Shown piece after piece: positions 1-6,606 of a DNA stretch of 10,210 nt. The stretch is taken from positions 1 through 10,210 of the forward strand of contig QCVY01000033.1 in assembly GCA_003208695.1 (NCBI GenBank). The letters are read 5' to 3'. Both the position numbers and the translations under genes were made by a program. A model generated the notes under the pieces. That model saw nothing but the letters and a program-made list of their open reading frames with translations. It was not told the origin of the DNA and did not search any database. The number at the start of each line of letters is the position of its first letter. Position 1 is the first letter of the stretch. Source of the stretch: Prochlorococcus sp. AG-686-P16. Lineage in GTDB: Bacteria; Cyanobacteriota; Cyanobacteriia; PCC-6307; Cyanobiaceae.

Positions 1-856
1 TATCCTTTTTGAACTATTAAGGTGGAATAAGCCTACGGGGAGACTTATTCTACTTATTCCTGCTGGATGGAGTTTATATCTAACTCCCGAATCAAATCCA
101 AGCATTTATATGTTGTTGAAAATCATAATCGGTGGATTATTAGTTAGTGGCTTAGGTTGTGTTGCTAATGATATTTGGGATAAAAGAATAGATCAAAAAG
201 TCTTAAGGACCAAAAACAGACCTCTTGCTGCAAATAAAATCAGTACTAAAACAGCATACTTAATACTTACATTTTTGATTATATGTAGTTTCTTTTTAAC
301 CTTATCGCTCCCAGAGAATGGAAGACTACTTTCTCTTTCACTTGCTTTTTTTGCTTTACCTTTAATTCTAATTTACCCTTCAGCAAAGAGATGGTTTAAA
401 TATCCGCAATTTATCTTATCAATATGCTGGGGATTCTCAGTTGTAATACCTTGGGCTGCGAATGAAGGTAATATCAATAGTATTGTTTTATTATTTTGCT
501 GGCTCGCTACGATTTTTTGGACTTTTGGTTTTGATACTGTATATGCTTTGGCTGATAAAAAATATGATATTCAAATTGGAGTTAACAGTTCCGCAGTTAA
601 CCTTGCTTCCAATACAAAAAAAACTATTCAAATTTGTTATTTTTTAACTTCCAGTTTTCTTGCAATATGTGCTTTCATCAATCAACTAACTTTTATTTTT
701 TGGCCAATTTGGTTAATAACAGGATTTTTAATGCAAAAAGATATTTTGAAAATATTTCCTGAAAGTAAACAATCCATTAAAAAAATTGGTGATCATTTTA
801 AAAACCAATCTATATATGGGGGCTTAATATTGTTGGGATTCATAATCGCCTCATAA
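1..856 (+). CDS. ubiA: UbiA-family 4-hydroxybenzoate polyprenyltransferase, 5'-truncated by window edge
   Basis: Integral membrane enzyme that transfers a polyprenyl chain to 4-hydroxybenzoate, in cyanobacteria an early step of plastoquinone synthesis. The frame is open from base 2 (ELLRWNKPTGRLILLIPAGW lies before the first in-window ATG at 110), so the true start is upstream of the window and the ATG at 110 is internal. The first Asp-rich motif, NDIWDKRIDQKV followed by RTKNRPLA, binds the Mg-prenyl diphosphate. The second, DTVYALADKKYD, keeps the DxxxD spacing. Several hydrophobic helices lie between and after them. The stop at 854-856 is 12 bp before the LD-carboxypeptidase start, so the two genes are probably co-transcribed. 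The family call is firm. The exact prenyl length and substrate are inferred from the cyanobacterial context. Confidence 0.93.
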   Translation, partial: ILFELLRWNKPTGRLILLIPAGWSLYLTPESNPSIYMLLKIIIGGLLVSGLGCVANDIWDKRIDQKVLRTKNRPLAANKISTKTAYLILTFLIICSFFLTLSLPENGRLLSLSLAFFALPLILIYPSAKRWFKYPQFILSICWGFSVVIPWAANEGNINSIVLLFCWLATIFWTFGFDTVYALADKKYDIQIGVNSSAVNLASNTKKTIQICYFLTSSFLAICAFINQLTFIFWPIWLITGFLMQKDILKIFPESKQSIKKIGDHFKNQSIYGGLILLGFIIAS

Positions 857-868
857 CTTATAAAAAGG

Positions 869-1738
869 ATGCTAGGTAAATTAAAAAAAGGAGATGAGAT
901 TCGCATTTTAGCTCCAAGCTCTTTTATAGATAATGAAGAGGATTTTATAAAGGGCATAGATATTTTAAAAACGTGGGGGTTGAAGATTATTCACAATAAT
1001 ATCCTCTCAAGAAAGTTTGGTTATTTTGCTGGAGATGATCAAACAAGATTTGAAGAACTTGAAAAAGCCCAAAATAGTAAAGTCATTATTTTTGCTAAAG
1101 GTGGATGGGGAGCAGCAAGACTTTTAGAAAAAGATATAAATTGGGGTGATGGATTGATGATGGGATTCTCGGATACTTGTTCACTGTTGTTATCAAAATA
1201 TTCAAAAGGTTCTTTTGGCTCGATTCATGGACCTATGATTTCTACTCTTTTTAAAGAACCTGAGTGGAGTTTAAGAAGACTAAGAAATTTACTTTTTGAG
1301 GGATATGTTGATGATATTAAGGGTTTACCTTTAAAAAAAGGTATTGCAAAAGGAGAAATTATTGCTTCTAATCTAACTATTGCATCTTTTCTAATTGGTA
1401 CTGATCATTTCCCTGATTTAGAAGGGAAAATAATAATATTTGAGGACATAAACGAAGACATTTATAAAATTGATCGAATGTTAACTTATTTAAGAATGAC
1501 AAACAAATTGAATGGGATTTCAGGTATTGGATTCGGAAGTTTTTCAGATGAACTGTGTACTCCTGAATGGAAAGGCTTACTCAAAGAACTAATAACAGAG
1601 AGGCTTCAAGAATTAGATATTCCTATTCTTTTTGACCTCCCTATTGGACATTTACCTGGTAATGCGTGCATCCCTTTAGGTTGTGAAGCCGTATTAAATG
1701 GAAATGATGGAAATCTTAGTATTCATATCCCTTGTTAA
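869..1738 (+). CDS. ldcA: LD-carboxypeptidase (peptidase family S66)
   Basis: A 289-residue protein of the MccF/LdcA family. LdcA enzymes remove the terminal D-alanine from muropeptide tetrapeptides during peptidoglycan recycling. The N-terminal part has the family pattern KGDEIRILAPSS (7-18), GYFAGDDQTR (51-60) and FAKGGWGAARLL. The serine nucleophile is S101 in GFSDTCSLL. The other triad residues are E192 in IIFEDINEDIYKIDRM and H261 in DLPIGHLPGN, so the Ser-Glu-His triad is complete. Length is normal for the family. The ATG at 869 follows the ubiA stop by 12 bp and the protein begins at the usual family start. The last 4 bp overlap the 3' end of ispD on the other strand. Some S66 proteins are MccF-type immunity peptidases, but this position in a housekeeping cluster favours the cell-wall role. 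Confidence 0.9.
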   Translation: MLGKLKKGDEIRILAPSSFIDNEEDFIKGIDILKTWGLKIIHNNILSRKFGYFAGDDQTRFEELEKAQNSKVIIFAKGGWGAARLLEKDINWGDGLMMGFSDTCSLLLSKYSKGSFGSIHGPMISTLFKEPEWSLRRLRNLLFEGYVDDIKGLPLKKGIAKGEIIASNLTIASFLIGTDHFPDLEGKIIIFEDINEDIYKIDRMLTYLRMTNKLNGISGIGFGSFSDELCTPEWKGLLKELITERLQELDIPILFDLPIGHLPGNACIPLGCEAVLNGNDGNLSIHIPC

Positions 1739-2409
1739 TAAAAATCTTTTAAAAATACTTTTGCAATTTTCAGATCTAATGGTGATGTGATTTTTATATT
1801 TGCAGAATTTCCCTCAATAATTTTTACTTGCCAATTTAACATCTCAAAGAGTGAGGCATCATCCGTAACCGTCCAATTTTTCTCAATTGCCATCTCATGA
1901 GCTTCTCTTAATCTCTTCACTAAAAAACCTTGAGGAGTTTGAGCCGCCCATAAATTTTGTCTATTTGGTGTTTCCTTGATATAACCCTTATTATCAACAA
2001 TTTTTATTGTATCGGTGACTTTGGTCGCTAAGATAATTGCATCATTTTGTTCTAATTCCAAAGCACATTTGTTTATTAAATTGGGATCAATTAAGCATCT
2101 AGCACCATCATGAATTAAAACTTTCTCAGCATTTGATGGAAGAGAATTTAAACCATTGAAGACAGACTCTTGCCTCGTCTCTCCACCATTAATCCATTTA
2201 ACTTCATTAGAAAAATTTTTTATTGATTTTAATAATTTTTGTTTATCATTTGGTTGTCCAATTATTCCTACCCAGCTAACTAAACTTGCAGACAATACAG
2301 ATTTTATAGTCCAAAAAATAAGAGATTCTCCCTCTAATTCAATAAGTAACTTATTTTTTCCAGCTTTCATTCTGCTACCACTCCCTGCAGCAGGTATTAA
2401 TACATGCAC
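1735..2409 (-). CDS. ispD: 2-C-methyl-D-erythritol 4-phosphate cytidylyltransferase
   Basis: Joins CTP and MEP to give CDP-ME in the non-mevalonate isoprenoid pathway, which supplies precursors for carotenoids, phytol and the plastoquinone tail. The 224-residue protein has the nucleotide-binding loop PAAGSGSRMKAGKNKLL with R13 and K20 placed like the E. coli catalytic Arg/Lys pair. It also has IHDGARCLI (99-107), ATKVTDTIK (128-136), RQNLWAAQTPQGF (150-162), VTDDASLFE (181-189) and the Lys of NIKITSP (K206). The start is GTG at 2407-2409 (MHVLIPAAGSG). No in-frame ATG lies close upstream, and the motif position fits the normal IspD start. A TATAAT on this strand at 2438-2443 lies about 30 bp before the start. 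Its 3' end overlaps the convergent carboxypeptidase gene by 4 bp. Confidence 0.95.
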   Translation of the reverse strand: MHVLIPAAGSGSRMKAGKNKLLIELEGESLIFWTIKSVLSASLVSWVGIIGQPNDKQKLLKSIKNFSNEVKWINGGETRQESVFNGLNSLPSNAEKVLIHDGARCLIDPNLINKCALELEQNDAIILATKVTDTIKIVDNKGYIKETPNRQNLWAAQTPQGFLVKRLREAHEMAIEKNWTVTDDASLFEMLNWQVKIIEGNSANIKITSPLDLKIAKVFLKDFY

Positions 2410-2502
2410 AATAATTTGAATTTATATTTTCTAGATAATTATAAATAAAAGCAATATGTTTGCACAAATAGTACTACGATTTTAAATTATTAAAATTTTA
2501 CA
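2410..2502. promoter_or_regulatory. Divergent intergenic promoter region, ispD / fabG
   Basis: The 93-bp gap separates two genes that start outward from it, so it should hold both promoters. On the minus strand there is an exact TATAAT at 2438-2443, with a TTGTGC about 18 bp upstream as a weak -35, giving a short ispD leader. On the plus strand TTGCAC at 2460-2465 precedes TAAATT at 2483-2488 by 17 bp, which would give a fabG leader of only about 10 nt. This is weaker evidence because the region is so AT-rich. No clear NtcA, LexA or other operator was found. Confidence 0.45.
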
Positions 2503-3252
2503 ATGTCAAATACAGGCTCTTTAACAGGGAAAGTTGCTTTAATTACAGGTGCTAGCAGGGGCATTGGTAAGGAAATCGCCTTAGAACTTAGTAATTTAGG
2601 AGCAGAAGTTATTATAAATTATTCTTCTTCTGATGAAAAAGCTGAAGAAGTTGTAAATCTAATTAAAGAGTCTGGAGGTAAAGTTCACAAATTAAAATTT
2701 GATGTTTCAGTAGAAGAATCTGTTAGTAGAGCTTTTGAAGAAATTATAAAGATAAATGGTGCCATAGATATCCTTGTAAATAACGCTGGCATTACAAGAG
2801 ATGGGCTCTTAATGCGAATGAAATCAGAACAATGGGATGACGTTCTAAATACAAACTTAAAAGGGGTTTTTCTTTGTACTAAATATGCCTCAAAATTTAT
2901 GATAAAAAAAAGAAGCGGAAAGATAATTAATATCTCATCTATTGTTGGAATAATTGGAAATCCTGGACAAGCAAATTATTCTGCTGCTAAAGCAGGTGTT
3001 ATTGGCTTTACAAAAACTTGTGCAAAAGAATTTGCTTCAAGAGGAATAAATGTTAATGCTATAGCTCCAGGTTTTATAGAAACAGAAATGACTGAAAAAC
3101 TAAATAACAAAGAAATTATCAAAGCCATCCCATTAGGAAAACTCGGTAGTTGTGCACAAATAGCAAACCTAGTTTCATTCTTAGTCTCGAGTAATGCTGG
3201 CAGCTATATAACAGGACAAACAATAAGTATTGATGGGGGCATGAGTATTTAA
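2503..3252 (+). CDS. fabG: 3-oxoacyl-[acyl-carrier-protein] reductase FabG
   Basis: NADPH-dependent short-chain dehydrogenase that reduces 3-oxoacyl-ACP to 3-hydroxyacyl-ACP in type II fatty-acid elongation. The 249-residue protein has the Rossmann glycine motif TGASRGIG (15-22) and NNAG (93-96). The catalytic tetrad is N118 (in NTNLKG), S146, Y159 and K163 (in YSAAK). It also has the FabG-like NVNAIAPGFIETEMT segment and the C-terminal ITGQTISIDGGM. These features and the length match classical FabG better than other SDR members. The ATG at 2503 is the family-typical start; no Shine-Dalgarno sequence is visible. Its stop codon (3250-3252) directly touches the stop of the next gene on the opposite strand. 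Confidence 0.95.
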   Translation: MSNTGSLTGKVALITGASRGIGKEIALELSNLGAEVIINYSSSDEKAEEVVNLIKESGGKVHKLKFDVSVEESVSRAFEEIIKINGAIDILVNNAGITRDGLLMRMKSEQWDDVLNTNLKGVFLCTKYASKFMIKKRSGKIINISSIVGIIGNPGQANYSAAKAGVIGFTKTCAKEFASRGINVNAIAPGFIETEMTEKLNNKEIIKAIPLGKLGSCAQIANLVSFLVSSNAGSYITGQTISIDGGMSI

Positions 3253-3432
3253 TTATGTACTTTCGTATGGTTGAACCAACTCATCCCTTAATCTTCTAAT
3301 TTTTTGTAAAAGTTTTAATCTTCGGCTTCTAGCAGTTAAAGTCAAGAAAAATCTTAGAGGAAAGTATATAAGAGTCATTGCAACTGCAAGTGTGGCAGTT
3401 AAAGTAAAAATAAGATTACCTGTTTTATCCAT
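3253..3432 (-). CDS. Small conserved-looking single-pass membrane protein, 59 aa, function unknown
   Basis: A short gene with an ATG at 3430-3432 and a TAA at 3253-3255. It encodes 59 residues that begin MDKTGNLIFTLTATLAVAMT. A hydrophobic segment at about residues 7-32 looks like one transmembrane helix. It is followed by a strongly basic stretch (about 35-49, with RSRRLK and KIRRLRDEL) that would lie in the cytoplasm by the positive-inside rule, and a short tail ending PYEST. The composition is that of a real small membrane protein, and it fills a gap that would otherwise be 314 bp without a gene. Its stop abuts the fabG stop with no spacer, and it diverges from groL across 134 bp. I do not recognise a named family. 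Confidence 0.7.
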   Translation of the reverse strand: MDKTGNLIFTLTATLAVAMTLIYFPLRFFLTLTARSRRLKLLQKIRRLRDELVQPYEST

Positions 3433-3566
3433 AACTTAAAGATACTGAAATTTTAATTAATTTGGATAACTATTCAAGAGAAATTCGGCTTTCCCCACTT
3501 AATTAAGTATCCCTTAAATATAATTCCATGGGAGATTAGAATAATAATATAAAGATTTCAATAAAC
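3433..3566. promoter_or_regulatory. Divergent promoter region, small membrane gene / groL
   Basis: A 134-bp gap between two outward-facing genes. On the groL strand an exact TATAAT lies at 3519-3524, about 42 bp before the ATG. No good -35 sits at the usual spacing, which is common for cyanobacterial promoters. The HrcA-type CIRCE inverted repeat (TTAGCACTC-N9-GAGTGCTAA) is not present, so control of this groL by HrcA at this site is not supported. No Shine-Dalgarno sequence is evident next to the groL ATG. Confidence 0.5.
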
Positions 3567-5261
3567 ATGTCAAAACAATTAAGCTTTTCAAATGAATCTC
3601 GAGAAGCGCTTGAAAAAGGAATAAATACTGTCGCAAATGCTGTTAAAGTTACTATTGGTCCAAAGGCAAAGAATGTTGTAATAGAAAGAAAATTCGGTTC
3701 ACCAGACATAGTTAGAGATGGATCTACGGTTGCGAAAGAAATCAACCTTGAGAATCCCATCTCTAATTTAGGGGCAAAATTAATAGAACAAGTAGCATCA
3801 AAAACTAAAGAGACTGCTGGTGATGGAACAACAACAGCAACAATCTTGACTCAAATAATGGTTCAAGAAGGTTTAAAAAATATAGCTGCTGGGGCTAGTC
3901 CTATTGAGCTAAAAAAAGGAATGGAAAAAGGATTAGATTTTGTTTTAGAGAAATTAAAATCAAAAAGTATCAAAATAAATGGCTCCGATATTAAAAAAGT
4001 TGCGACAGTAAGTGCAGGAGGAGATGAAGATATAGGTGCAATAATCTCAAAAGCAATGGATACTGTAACTTCAGATGGAGTTATAACTGTAGAAGAATCA
4101 CAATCCTTAGAGACAGAGCTAGACATTACAGAGGGAATGTCTTTCGATAGAGGCTATAGCTCACCTTATTTTGTAACAGATCAAGAAAGACAAATTTGTG
4201 AACTTGAAAATCCTAAGATCTTAATCACGGACCAAAAGATATCAACACTAACCAACTTGGTACCTATTCTCGAAGAGGTTCAAAAATCTGCTTCTCCATT
4301 TTTAATTCTAGCTGAAGATATTGAGGGGGAAGCTCTAACAACTCTTGTATTAAATAAAAATAGTGGGGTATTAAATGTTTCGGCTGTTCGAGCTCCATCC
4401 TTTGGAGAAAGGAGAAAAGCTGCTTTAGAAGATATCGCAATTCTTACAGGAGCTAAATTAATTAGCGAAGATAAATCAATGAAATTAGAAGAAGTTACTC
4501 TCAATGATCTTGGGAAAGCAAAAAAAATAACAATCTCAAAGGATAAAACAACAATCGTAGCTTTTGACGATACAAAAGATCTTGTCCAAGAAAGAGTTGA
4601 GAAATTAAAAAGGGAAGTAGAAATAACTGAATCAGAATACGATAAAGATAAGATCAACGAGAGAATAGCAAAACTTGCTGGAGGAGTAGCTCTTATTAAA
4701 GTCGGGGCTGCGACGGAAACAGAGATGAAGTATAAAAAATTAAGAATAGAAGATTCACTTAATGCTACAAAAGCTGCTATTGAAGAAGGAGTAGTTTCAG
4801 GGGGAGGACAAACATTAATTGAGATATCAAATGAACTTTCTAATTTACGTAAAGAAATATCAGATGATTTGACTACAGGTATTGATATTATTACAAATGC
4901 ACTTTTAGAACCTACGAAACAAATTGCAAAAAATGCTGGTTTTAATGGAGATGTGGTTATCGCTGATATAAAGAGACTTAATAAGGGTTTTAATGCTAAT
5001 AATGGAGAATATGAGAATTTAAACGAATCAGGGATATTAGATCCTACAAAAGTTATTCGATTAGCTCTTCAAGATTCAGTATCAATCGCAGCAATGATAA
5101 TTACTACGGAAGTTGCAGTTGCTGATATCCCAGAACCAGAGGCAGCGCCAGGAGGACCAGGAGCAGATCCAATGGGTGGTATGGGTGGTATGGGTATGCC
5201 AGGAATGGGCGGCATGGGTATGCCAGGAATGGGCGGCATGGGTATGCCAGGAATGATGTAA
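3567..5261 (+). CDS. groL: 60 kDa chaperonin GroEL, orphan copy without groS
   Basis: ATP-driven double-ring chaperonin subunit that folds proteins in the cytosol. The 564-residue protein has the equatorial ATP site with TIGPKAKNVV (29-38), the catalytic-region Asp in VRDGSTVAKE (D51) and AGDGTTTAT (84-92, D86). It also has the C-terminal equatorial GGVALIKVGAATETEMK and EEGVVSGGG. Apical-domain hydrophobics used for substrate and GroES binding are kept around SPYFV, ISTLTNLVPIL and EALTTLVLN. The tail is longer than that of E. coli GroEL (548 aa) and ends in Gly/Met-rich repeats instead of plain GGM. There is no groS beside it. Cyanobacteria commonly carry a groESL operon plus a second solo groEL, and this fits the solo copy. 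That the operon copy lies elsewhere is inferred. Confidence 0.96.
   Translation: MSKQLSFSNESREALEKGINTVANAVKVTIGPKAKNVVIERKFGSPDIVRDGSTVAKEINLENPISNLGAKLIEQVASKTKETAGDGTTTATILTQIMVQEGLKNIAAGASPIELKKGMEKGLDFVLEKLKSKSIKINGSDIKKVATVSAGGDEDIGAIISKAMDTVTSDGVITVEESQSLETELDITEGMSFDRGYSSPYFVTDQERQICELENPKILITDQKISTLTNLVPILEEVQKSASPFLILAEDIEGEALTTLVLNKNSGVLNVSAVRAPSFGERRKAALEDIAILTGAKLISEDKSMKLEEVTLNDLGKAKKITISKDKTTIVAFDDTKDLVQERVEKLKREVEITESEYDKDKINERIAKLAGGVALIKVGAATETEMKYKKLRIEDSLNATKAAIEEGVVSGGGQTLIEISNELSNLRKEISDDLTTGIDIITNALLEPTKQIAKNAGFNGDVVIADIKRLNKGFNANNGEYENLNESGILDPTKVIRLALQDSVSIAAMIITTEVAVADIPEPEAAPGGPGADPMGGMGGMGMPGMGGMGMPGMGGMGMPGMM
5193..5255 (+). repeat. Tandem 24-bp repeat encoding the GroEL Gly/Met tail
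   Basis: Two identical adjacent 24-bp units (5193-5216 and 5217-5240) are followed by a 15-bp partial third copy (5241-5255) just before the ATG-TAA end of groL. Each unit encodes GMPGMGGM. The units match at every base, including synonymous sites, and related GGTGGTATG units precede them at about 5176-5192. Perfect identity suggests recent slippage duplication. The peptide would form the flexible tail projecting into the chaperonin cavity. Confidence 0.92.
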
Positions 5262-5265
5262 AAAC

Positions 5266-5721
5266 TTAGCTGGCTTTTTTCTCGTTATTAATCCATTTTC
5301 TCAAGTTTTTTATATTAGGTAATGGCAATTCTTCTGTAGCTTTATATTCACTTTCATTCTTATAAGACTCATAAATATCTTTATCAATAATTTCAGTATT
5401 ATTTGATTTTTTTGTTTCTTTAGGTTGAAATTCTATCTCTTCTTCATGTTTAACATTTTTTAAAAATTCCAAATTGATTTGATTCTGATTTACCTCTGGC
5501 TGATACTCTTCTGTTAATTCCAAATTGATTTGATTCTGACTTGTCTCTGCCTGATCCTCTTCTATTAATTTAAATTGATCTTGATTTTTTACAAATAGTT
5601 CATCTAAAGATTCAGGTCCAAATCTATGTGCCCATACATTAATAATATTTTCTAACATCAAATGATTTTTATCAATAGATGCTTTTTGGTAAGTATCTTT
5701 TAGATAATCTTTTAAAAACAT
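5266..5721 (-). CDS. Hypothetical acidic protein with 17-residue tandem repeat, 151 aa
   Basis: I do not recognise this family. The N-terminal ~45 residues look structured (YLKDTY, then LENIINVWAHRFGPESLDEL), with amphipathic helix character. The middle is a low-complexity, Glu/Gln/Asn-rich region with two adjacent 17-residue repeats, IEEDQAETSQNQINLEL and TEEYQPEVNQNQINLEF, preceded by a degenerate NQDQFKL. The C-terminus has another possible short conserved element, PLPNIKNLRKWIN. No signal peptide or membrane segment is visible, so it is probably cytosolic and partly disordered. It starts 7 bp after the stop of the ABC-2 permease and is probably the last gene of that transcript. It ends 4 bp from groL, tail to tail. 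The ATG at 5719-5721 is the only sensible start. Coding status is supported by length, spacing and the in-frame repeat period of 51 bp. Confidence 0.75.
   Translation of the reverse strand: MFLKDYLKDTYQKASIDKNHLMLENIINVWAHRFGPESLDELFVKNQDQFKLIEEDQAETSQNQINLELTEEYQPEVNQNQINLEFLKNVKHEEEIEFQPKETKKSNNTEIIDKDIYESYKNESEYKATEELPLPNIKNLRKWINNEKKAS
5465..5566 (-). repeat. 51-bp direct tandem repeat inside the hypothetical gene
   Basis: Two adjacent copies, 5465-5515 and 5516-5566, share an exact core (AATTGATTTGATTCTGA) and are diverged elsewhere. The period of 51 bp is 17 codons, so the repeat preserves the frame and encodes two similar 17-residue peptides. A weaker relative of the core (AAATTGATCTTGATT) lies just beyond the second copy, near 5572-5586. 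Confidence 0.85.
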
Positions 5722-5728
5722 AAATTTA

Positions 5729-6553
5729 TTAATTTAATTTTCTATTTAACAGTGGTCTTATAATAATTAAAGAAAAAACTGTTAAAGAAAATAAAATTGA
5801 GATACAACTCTTACAAGTTAAGTCACCATATGGTGCGTGTAAAGCCACCACATCTAAATTCATAGTTTGAGTATAAGCAATCCTGATAGGTTCAATCGCA
5901 AAAGTTAATGGATTTAAGGAGGCTAGCCACCCTAACCAGTTTGGCATAAAAGAAATGGGTGCTAATGCAGTACTTGCAAAAAGAAGAGGCAAATTTATTA
6001 CGAATATAAGAGCAATTAATTCAATATGACCAGGTAAAACAAAAGCTAAACAAAGGCTTATTGATGTCACAAAGAGTACTAATAATATTAATGTTGTAAA
6101 TACAATTCCTAACCCATAAAAGTCAGGCCATCCATAACCCAAAACAAACGAAACAATCATTATCACAATACTCTGAACAAAACTCAGAATAGTTATGTAA
6201 AAGAAAGAAGATAAAACAATAGACAATCTACTCGCTAAAGGTGCTACAAGTAATCTATTTAAAAAGCCGAACTCTCTATCAAACATTAGAGGCAAGCCTG
6301 AATTCAATGCTCCACTAAAAGCAGTAAAAACAATTAGTCCTGCTCCTAAAAAATTCCCATAAGAATCGACTCCAGGTAGAAAACCTTCAGGAGCTTTTGA
6401 GAAAAGAGCTCCAAATAAAAAAAGCCAAATTATAGGTTGCAATATACCCGCTAAAAGAGTTGAAGGTCTTCTTTTTAATTGGATAAATAATCTTTTTGTT
6501 AAAGCAACAGTTTCCTGATATAAAAAAAATAAATTATATTGTTTTAATTCCAT
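5729..6553 (-). CDS. ABC-2 type exporter permease
   Basis: Membrane subunit of an ABC exporter, 274 residues, with about six hydrophobic segments (roughly 33-52, 66-90, 112-140, 147-173, 176-200 and 250-266). The ABC-2/DrrB hallmarks are present: an N-terminal helix before TM1, the cytoplasmic MFDREFGFLNRLLVAPLASR (90-109) that contacts the ATPase, and the late WLASLNPLTFAIEPIR block. The length is normal for this class. The ATPase gene lies 53 bp upstream on the same strand and should be its partner. The substrate cannot be read from sequence: relatives export drugs, lipids or polysaccharides, and annotation as multidrug efflux would be only a guess. The ATG at 6551-6553 gives the expected N-terminus (MELKQYNLFF). 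Confidence 0.9.
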   Translation of the reverse strand: MELKQYNLFFLYQETVALTKRLFIQLKRRPSTLLAGILQPIIWLFLFGALFSKAPEGFLPGVDSYGNFLGAGLIVFTAFSGALNSGLPLMFDREFGFLNRLLVAPLASRLSIVLSSFFYITILSFVQSIVIMIVSFVLGYGWPDFYGLGIVFTTLILLVLFVTSISLCLAFVLPGHIELIALIFVINLPLLFASTALAPISFMPNWLGWLASLNPLTFAIEPIRIAYTQTMNLDVVALHAPYGDLTCKSCISILFSLTVFSLIIIRPLLNRKLN

Positions 6554-6569
6554 TATTTAAGAACTTTTA

Positions 6570-6590
6570 ATAACTATTATAATTAGTTAT
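6570..6590. repeat. Intercistronic inverted repeat between exporter ATPase and permease genes
   Basis: ATAACTA at 6570-6576 is the exact complement of TAGTTAT at 6584-6590, with a 7-nt loop (TTATAAT). It lies in the 53-bp gap of the ABC transporter gene pair. The stem is all but one pair A-T, and on the transcribed (minus) strand no U tract follows it, so it is not a convincing terminator. It might be an mRNA processing or stability element, or chance in AT-rich DNA. Confidence 0.35.
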
Positions 6591-6606
6591 CAAAAATTTA
6601 TTATTT

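Noticed and set aside
110..856. ATG at 110 as the start of the prenyltransferase
   Set aside because: The frame is open to base 2 and the translated upstream stretch (LLRWNKPTGRLILLIPAGW) is conserved UbiA sequence, so the start is before the window.
2156..2419. 87-codon plus-strand open frame opposite ispD
   Set aside because: It is a complement of the ispD coding sequence, and the real gene is clear from its motifs.
3528..3539. Three-codon upstream reading frame (ATG GGA GAT TAG) in the groL leader
   Set aside because: It is too short and common by chance to claim a regulatory leader peptide.
3433..3566. CIRCE heat-shock operator before groL
   Set aside because: I looked for TTAGCACTC-N9-GAGTGCTAA or a close match and found none.
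4280..4657. 125-codon open frame antisense to groL
   Set aside because: It lies wholly inside the well-supported groL gene, has Ser/Phe-rich antisense-type composition and no recognisable motif. The shorter antisense frames at 3536-3760 and 3863-4126 fail for the same reason.
5259..5280. Intrinsic terminator between groL and the hypothetical gene (A-run, AGCTGGCT, T-run)
   Set aside because: The only central pairing is a 3-bp AGC/GCT with a 2-nt loop, which is not a stable hairpin. The A/T runs alone do not make a convincing terminator.
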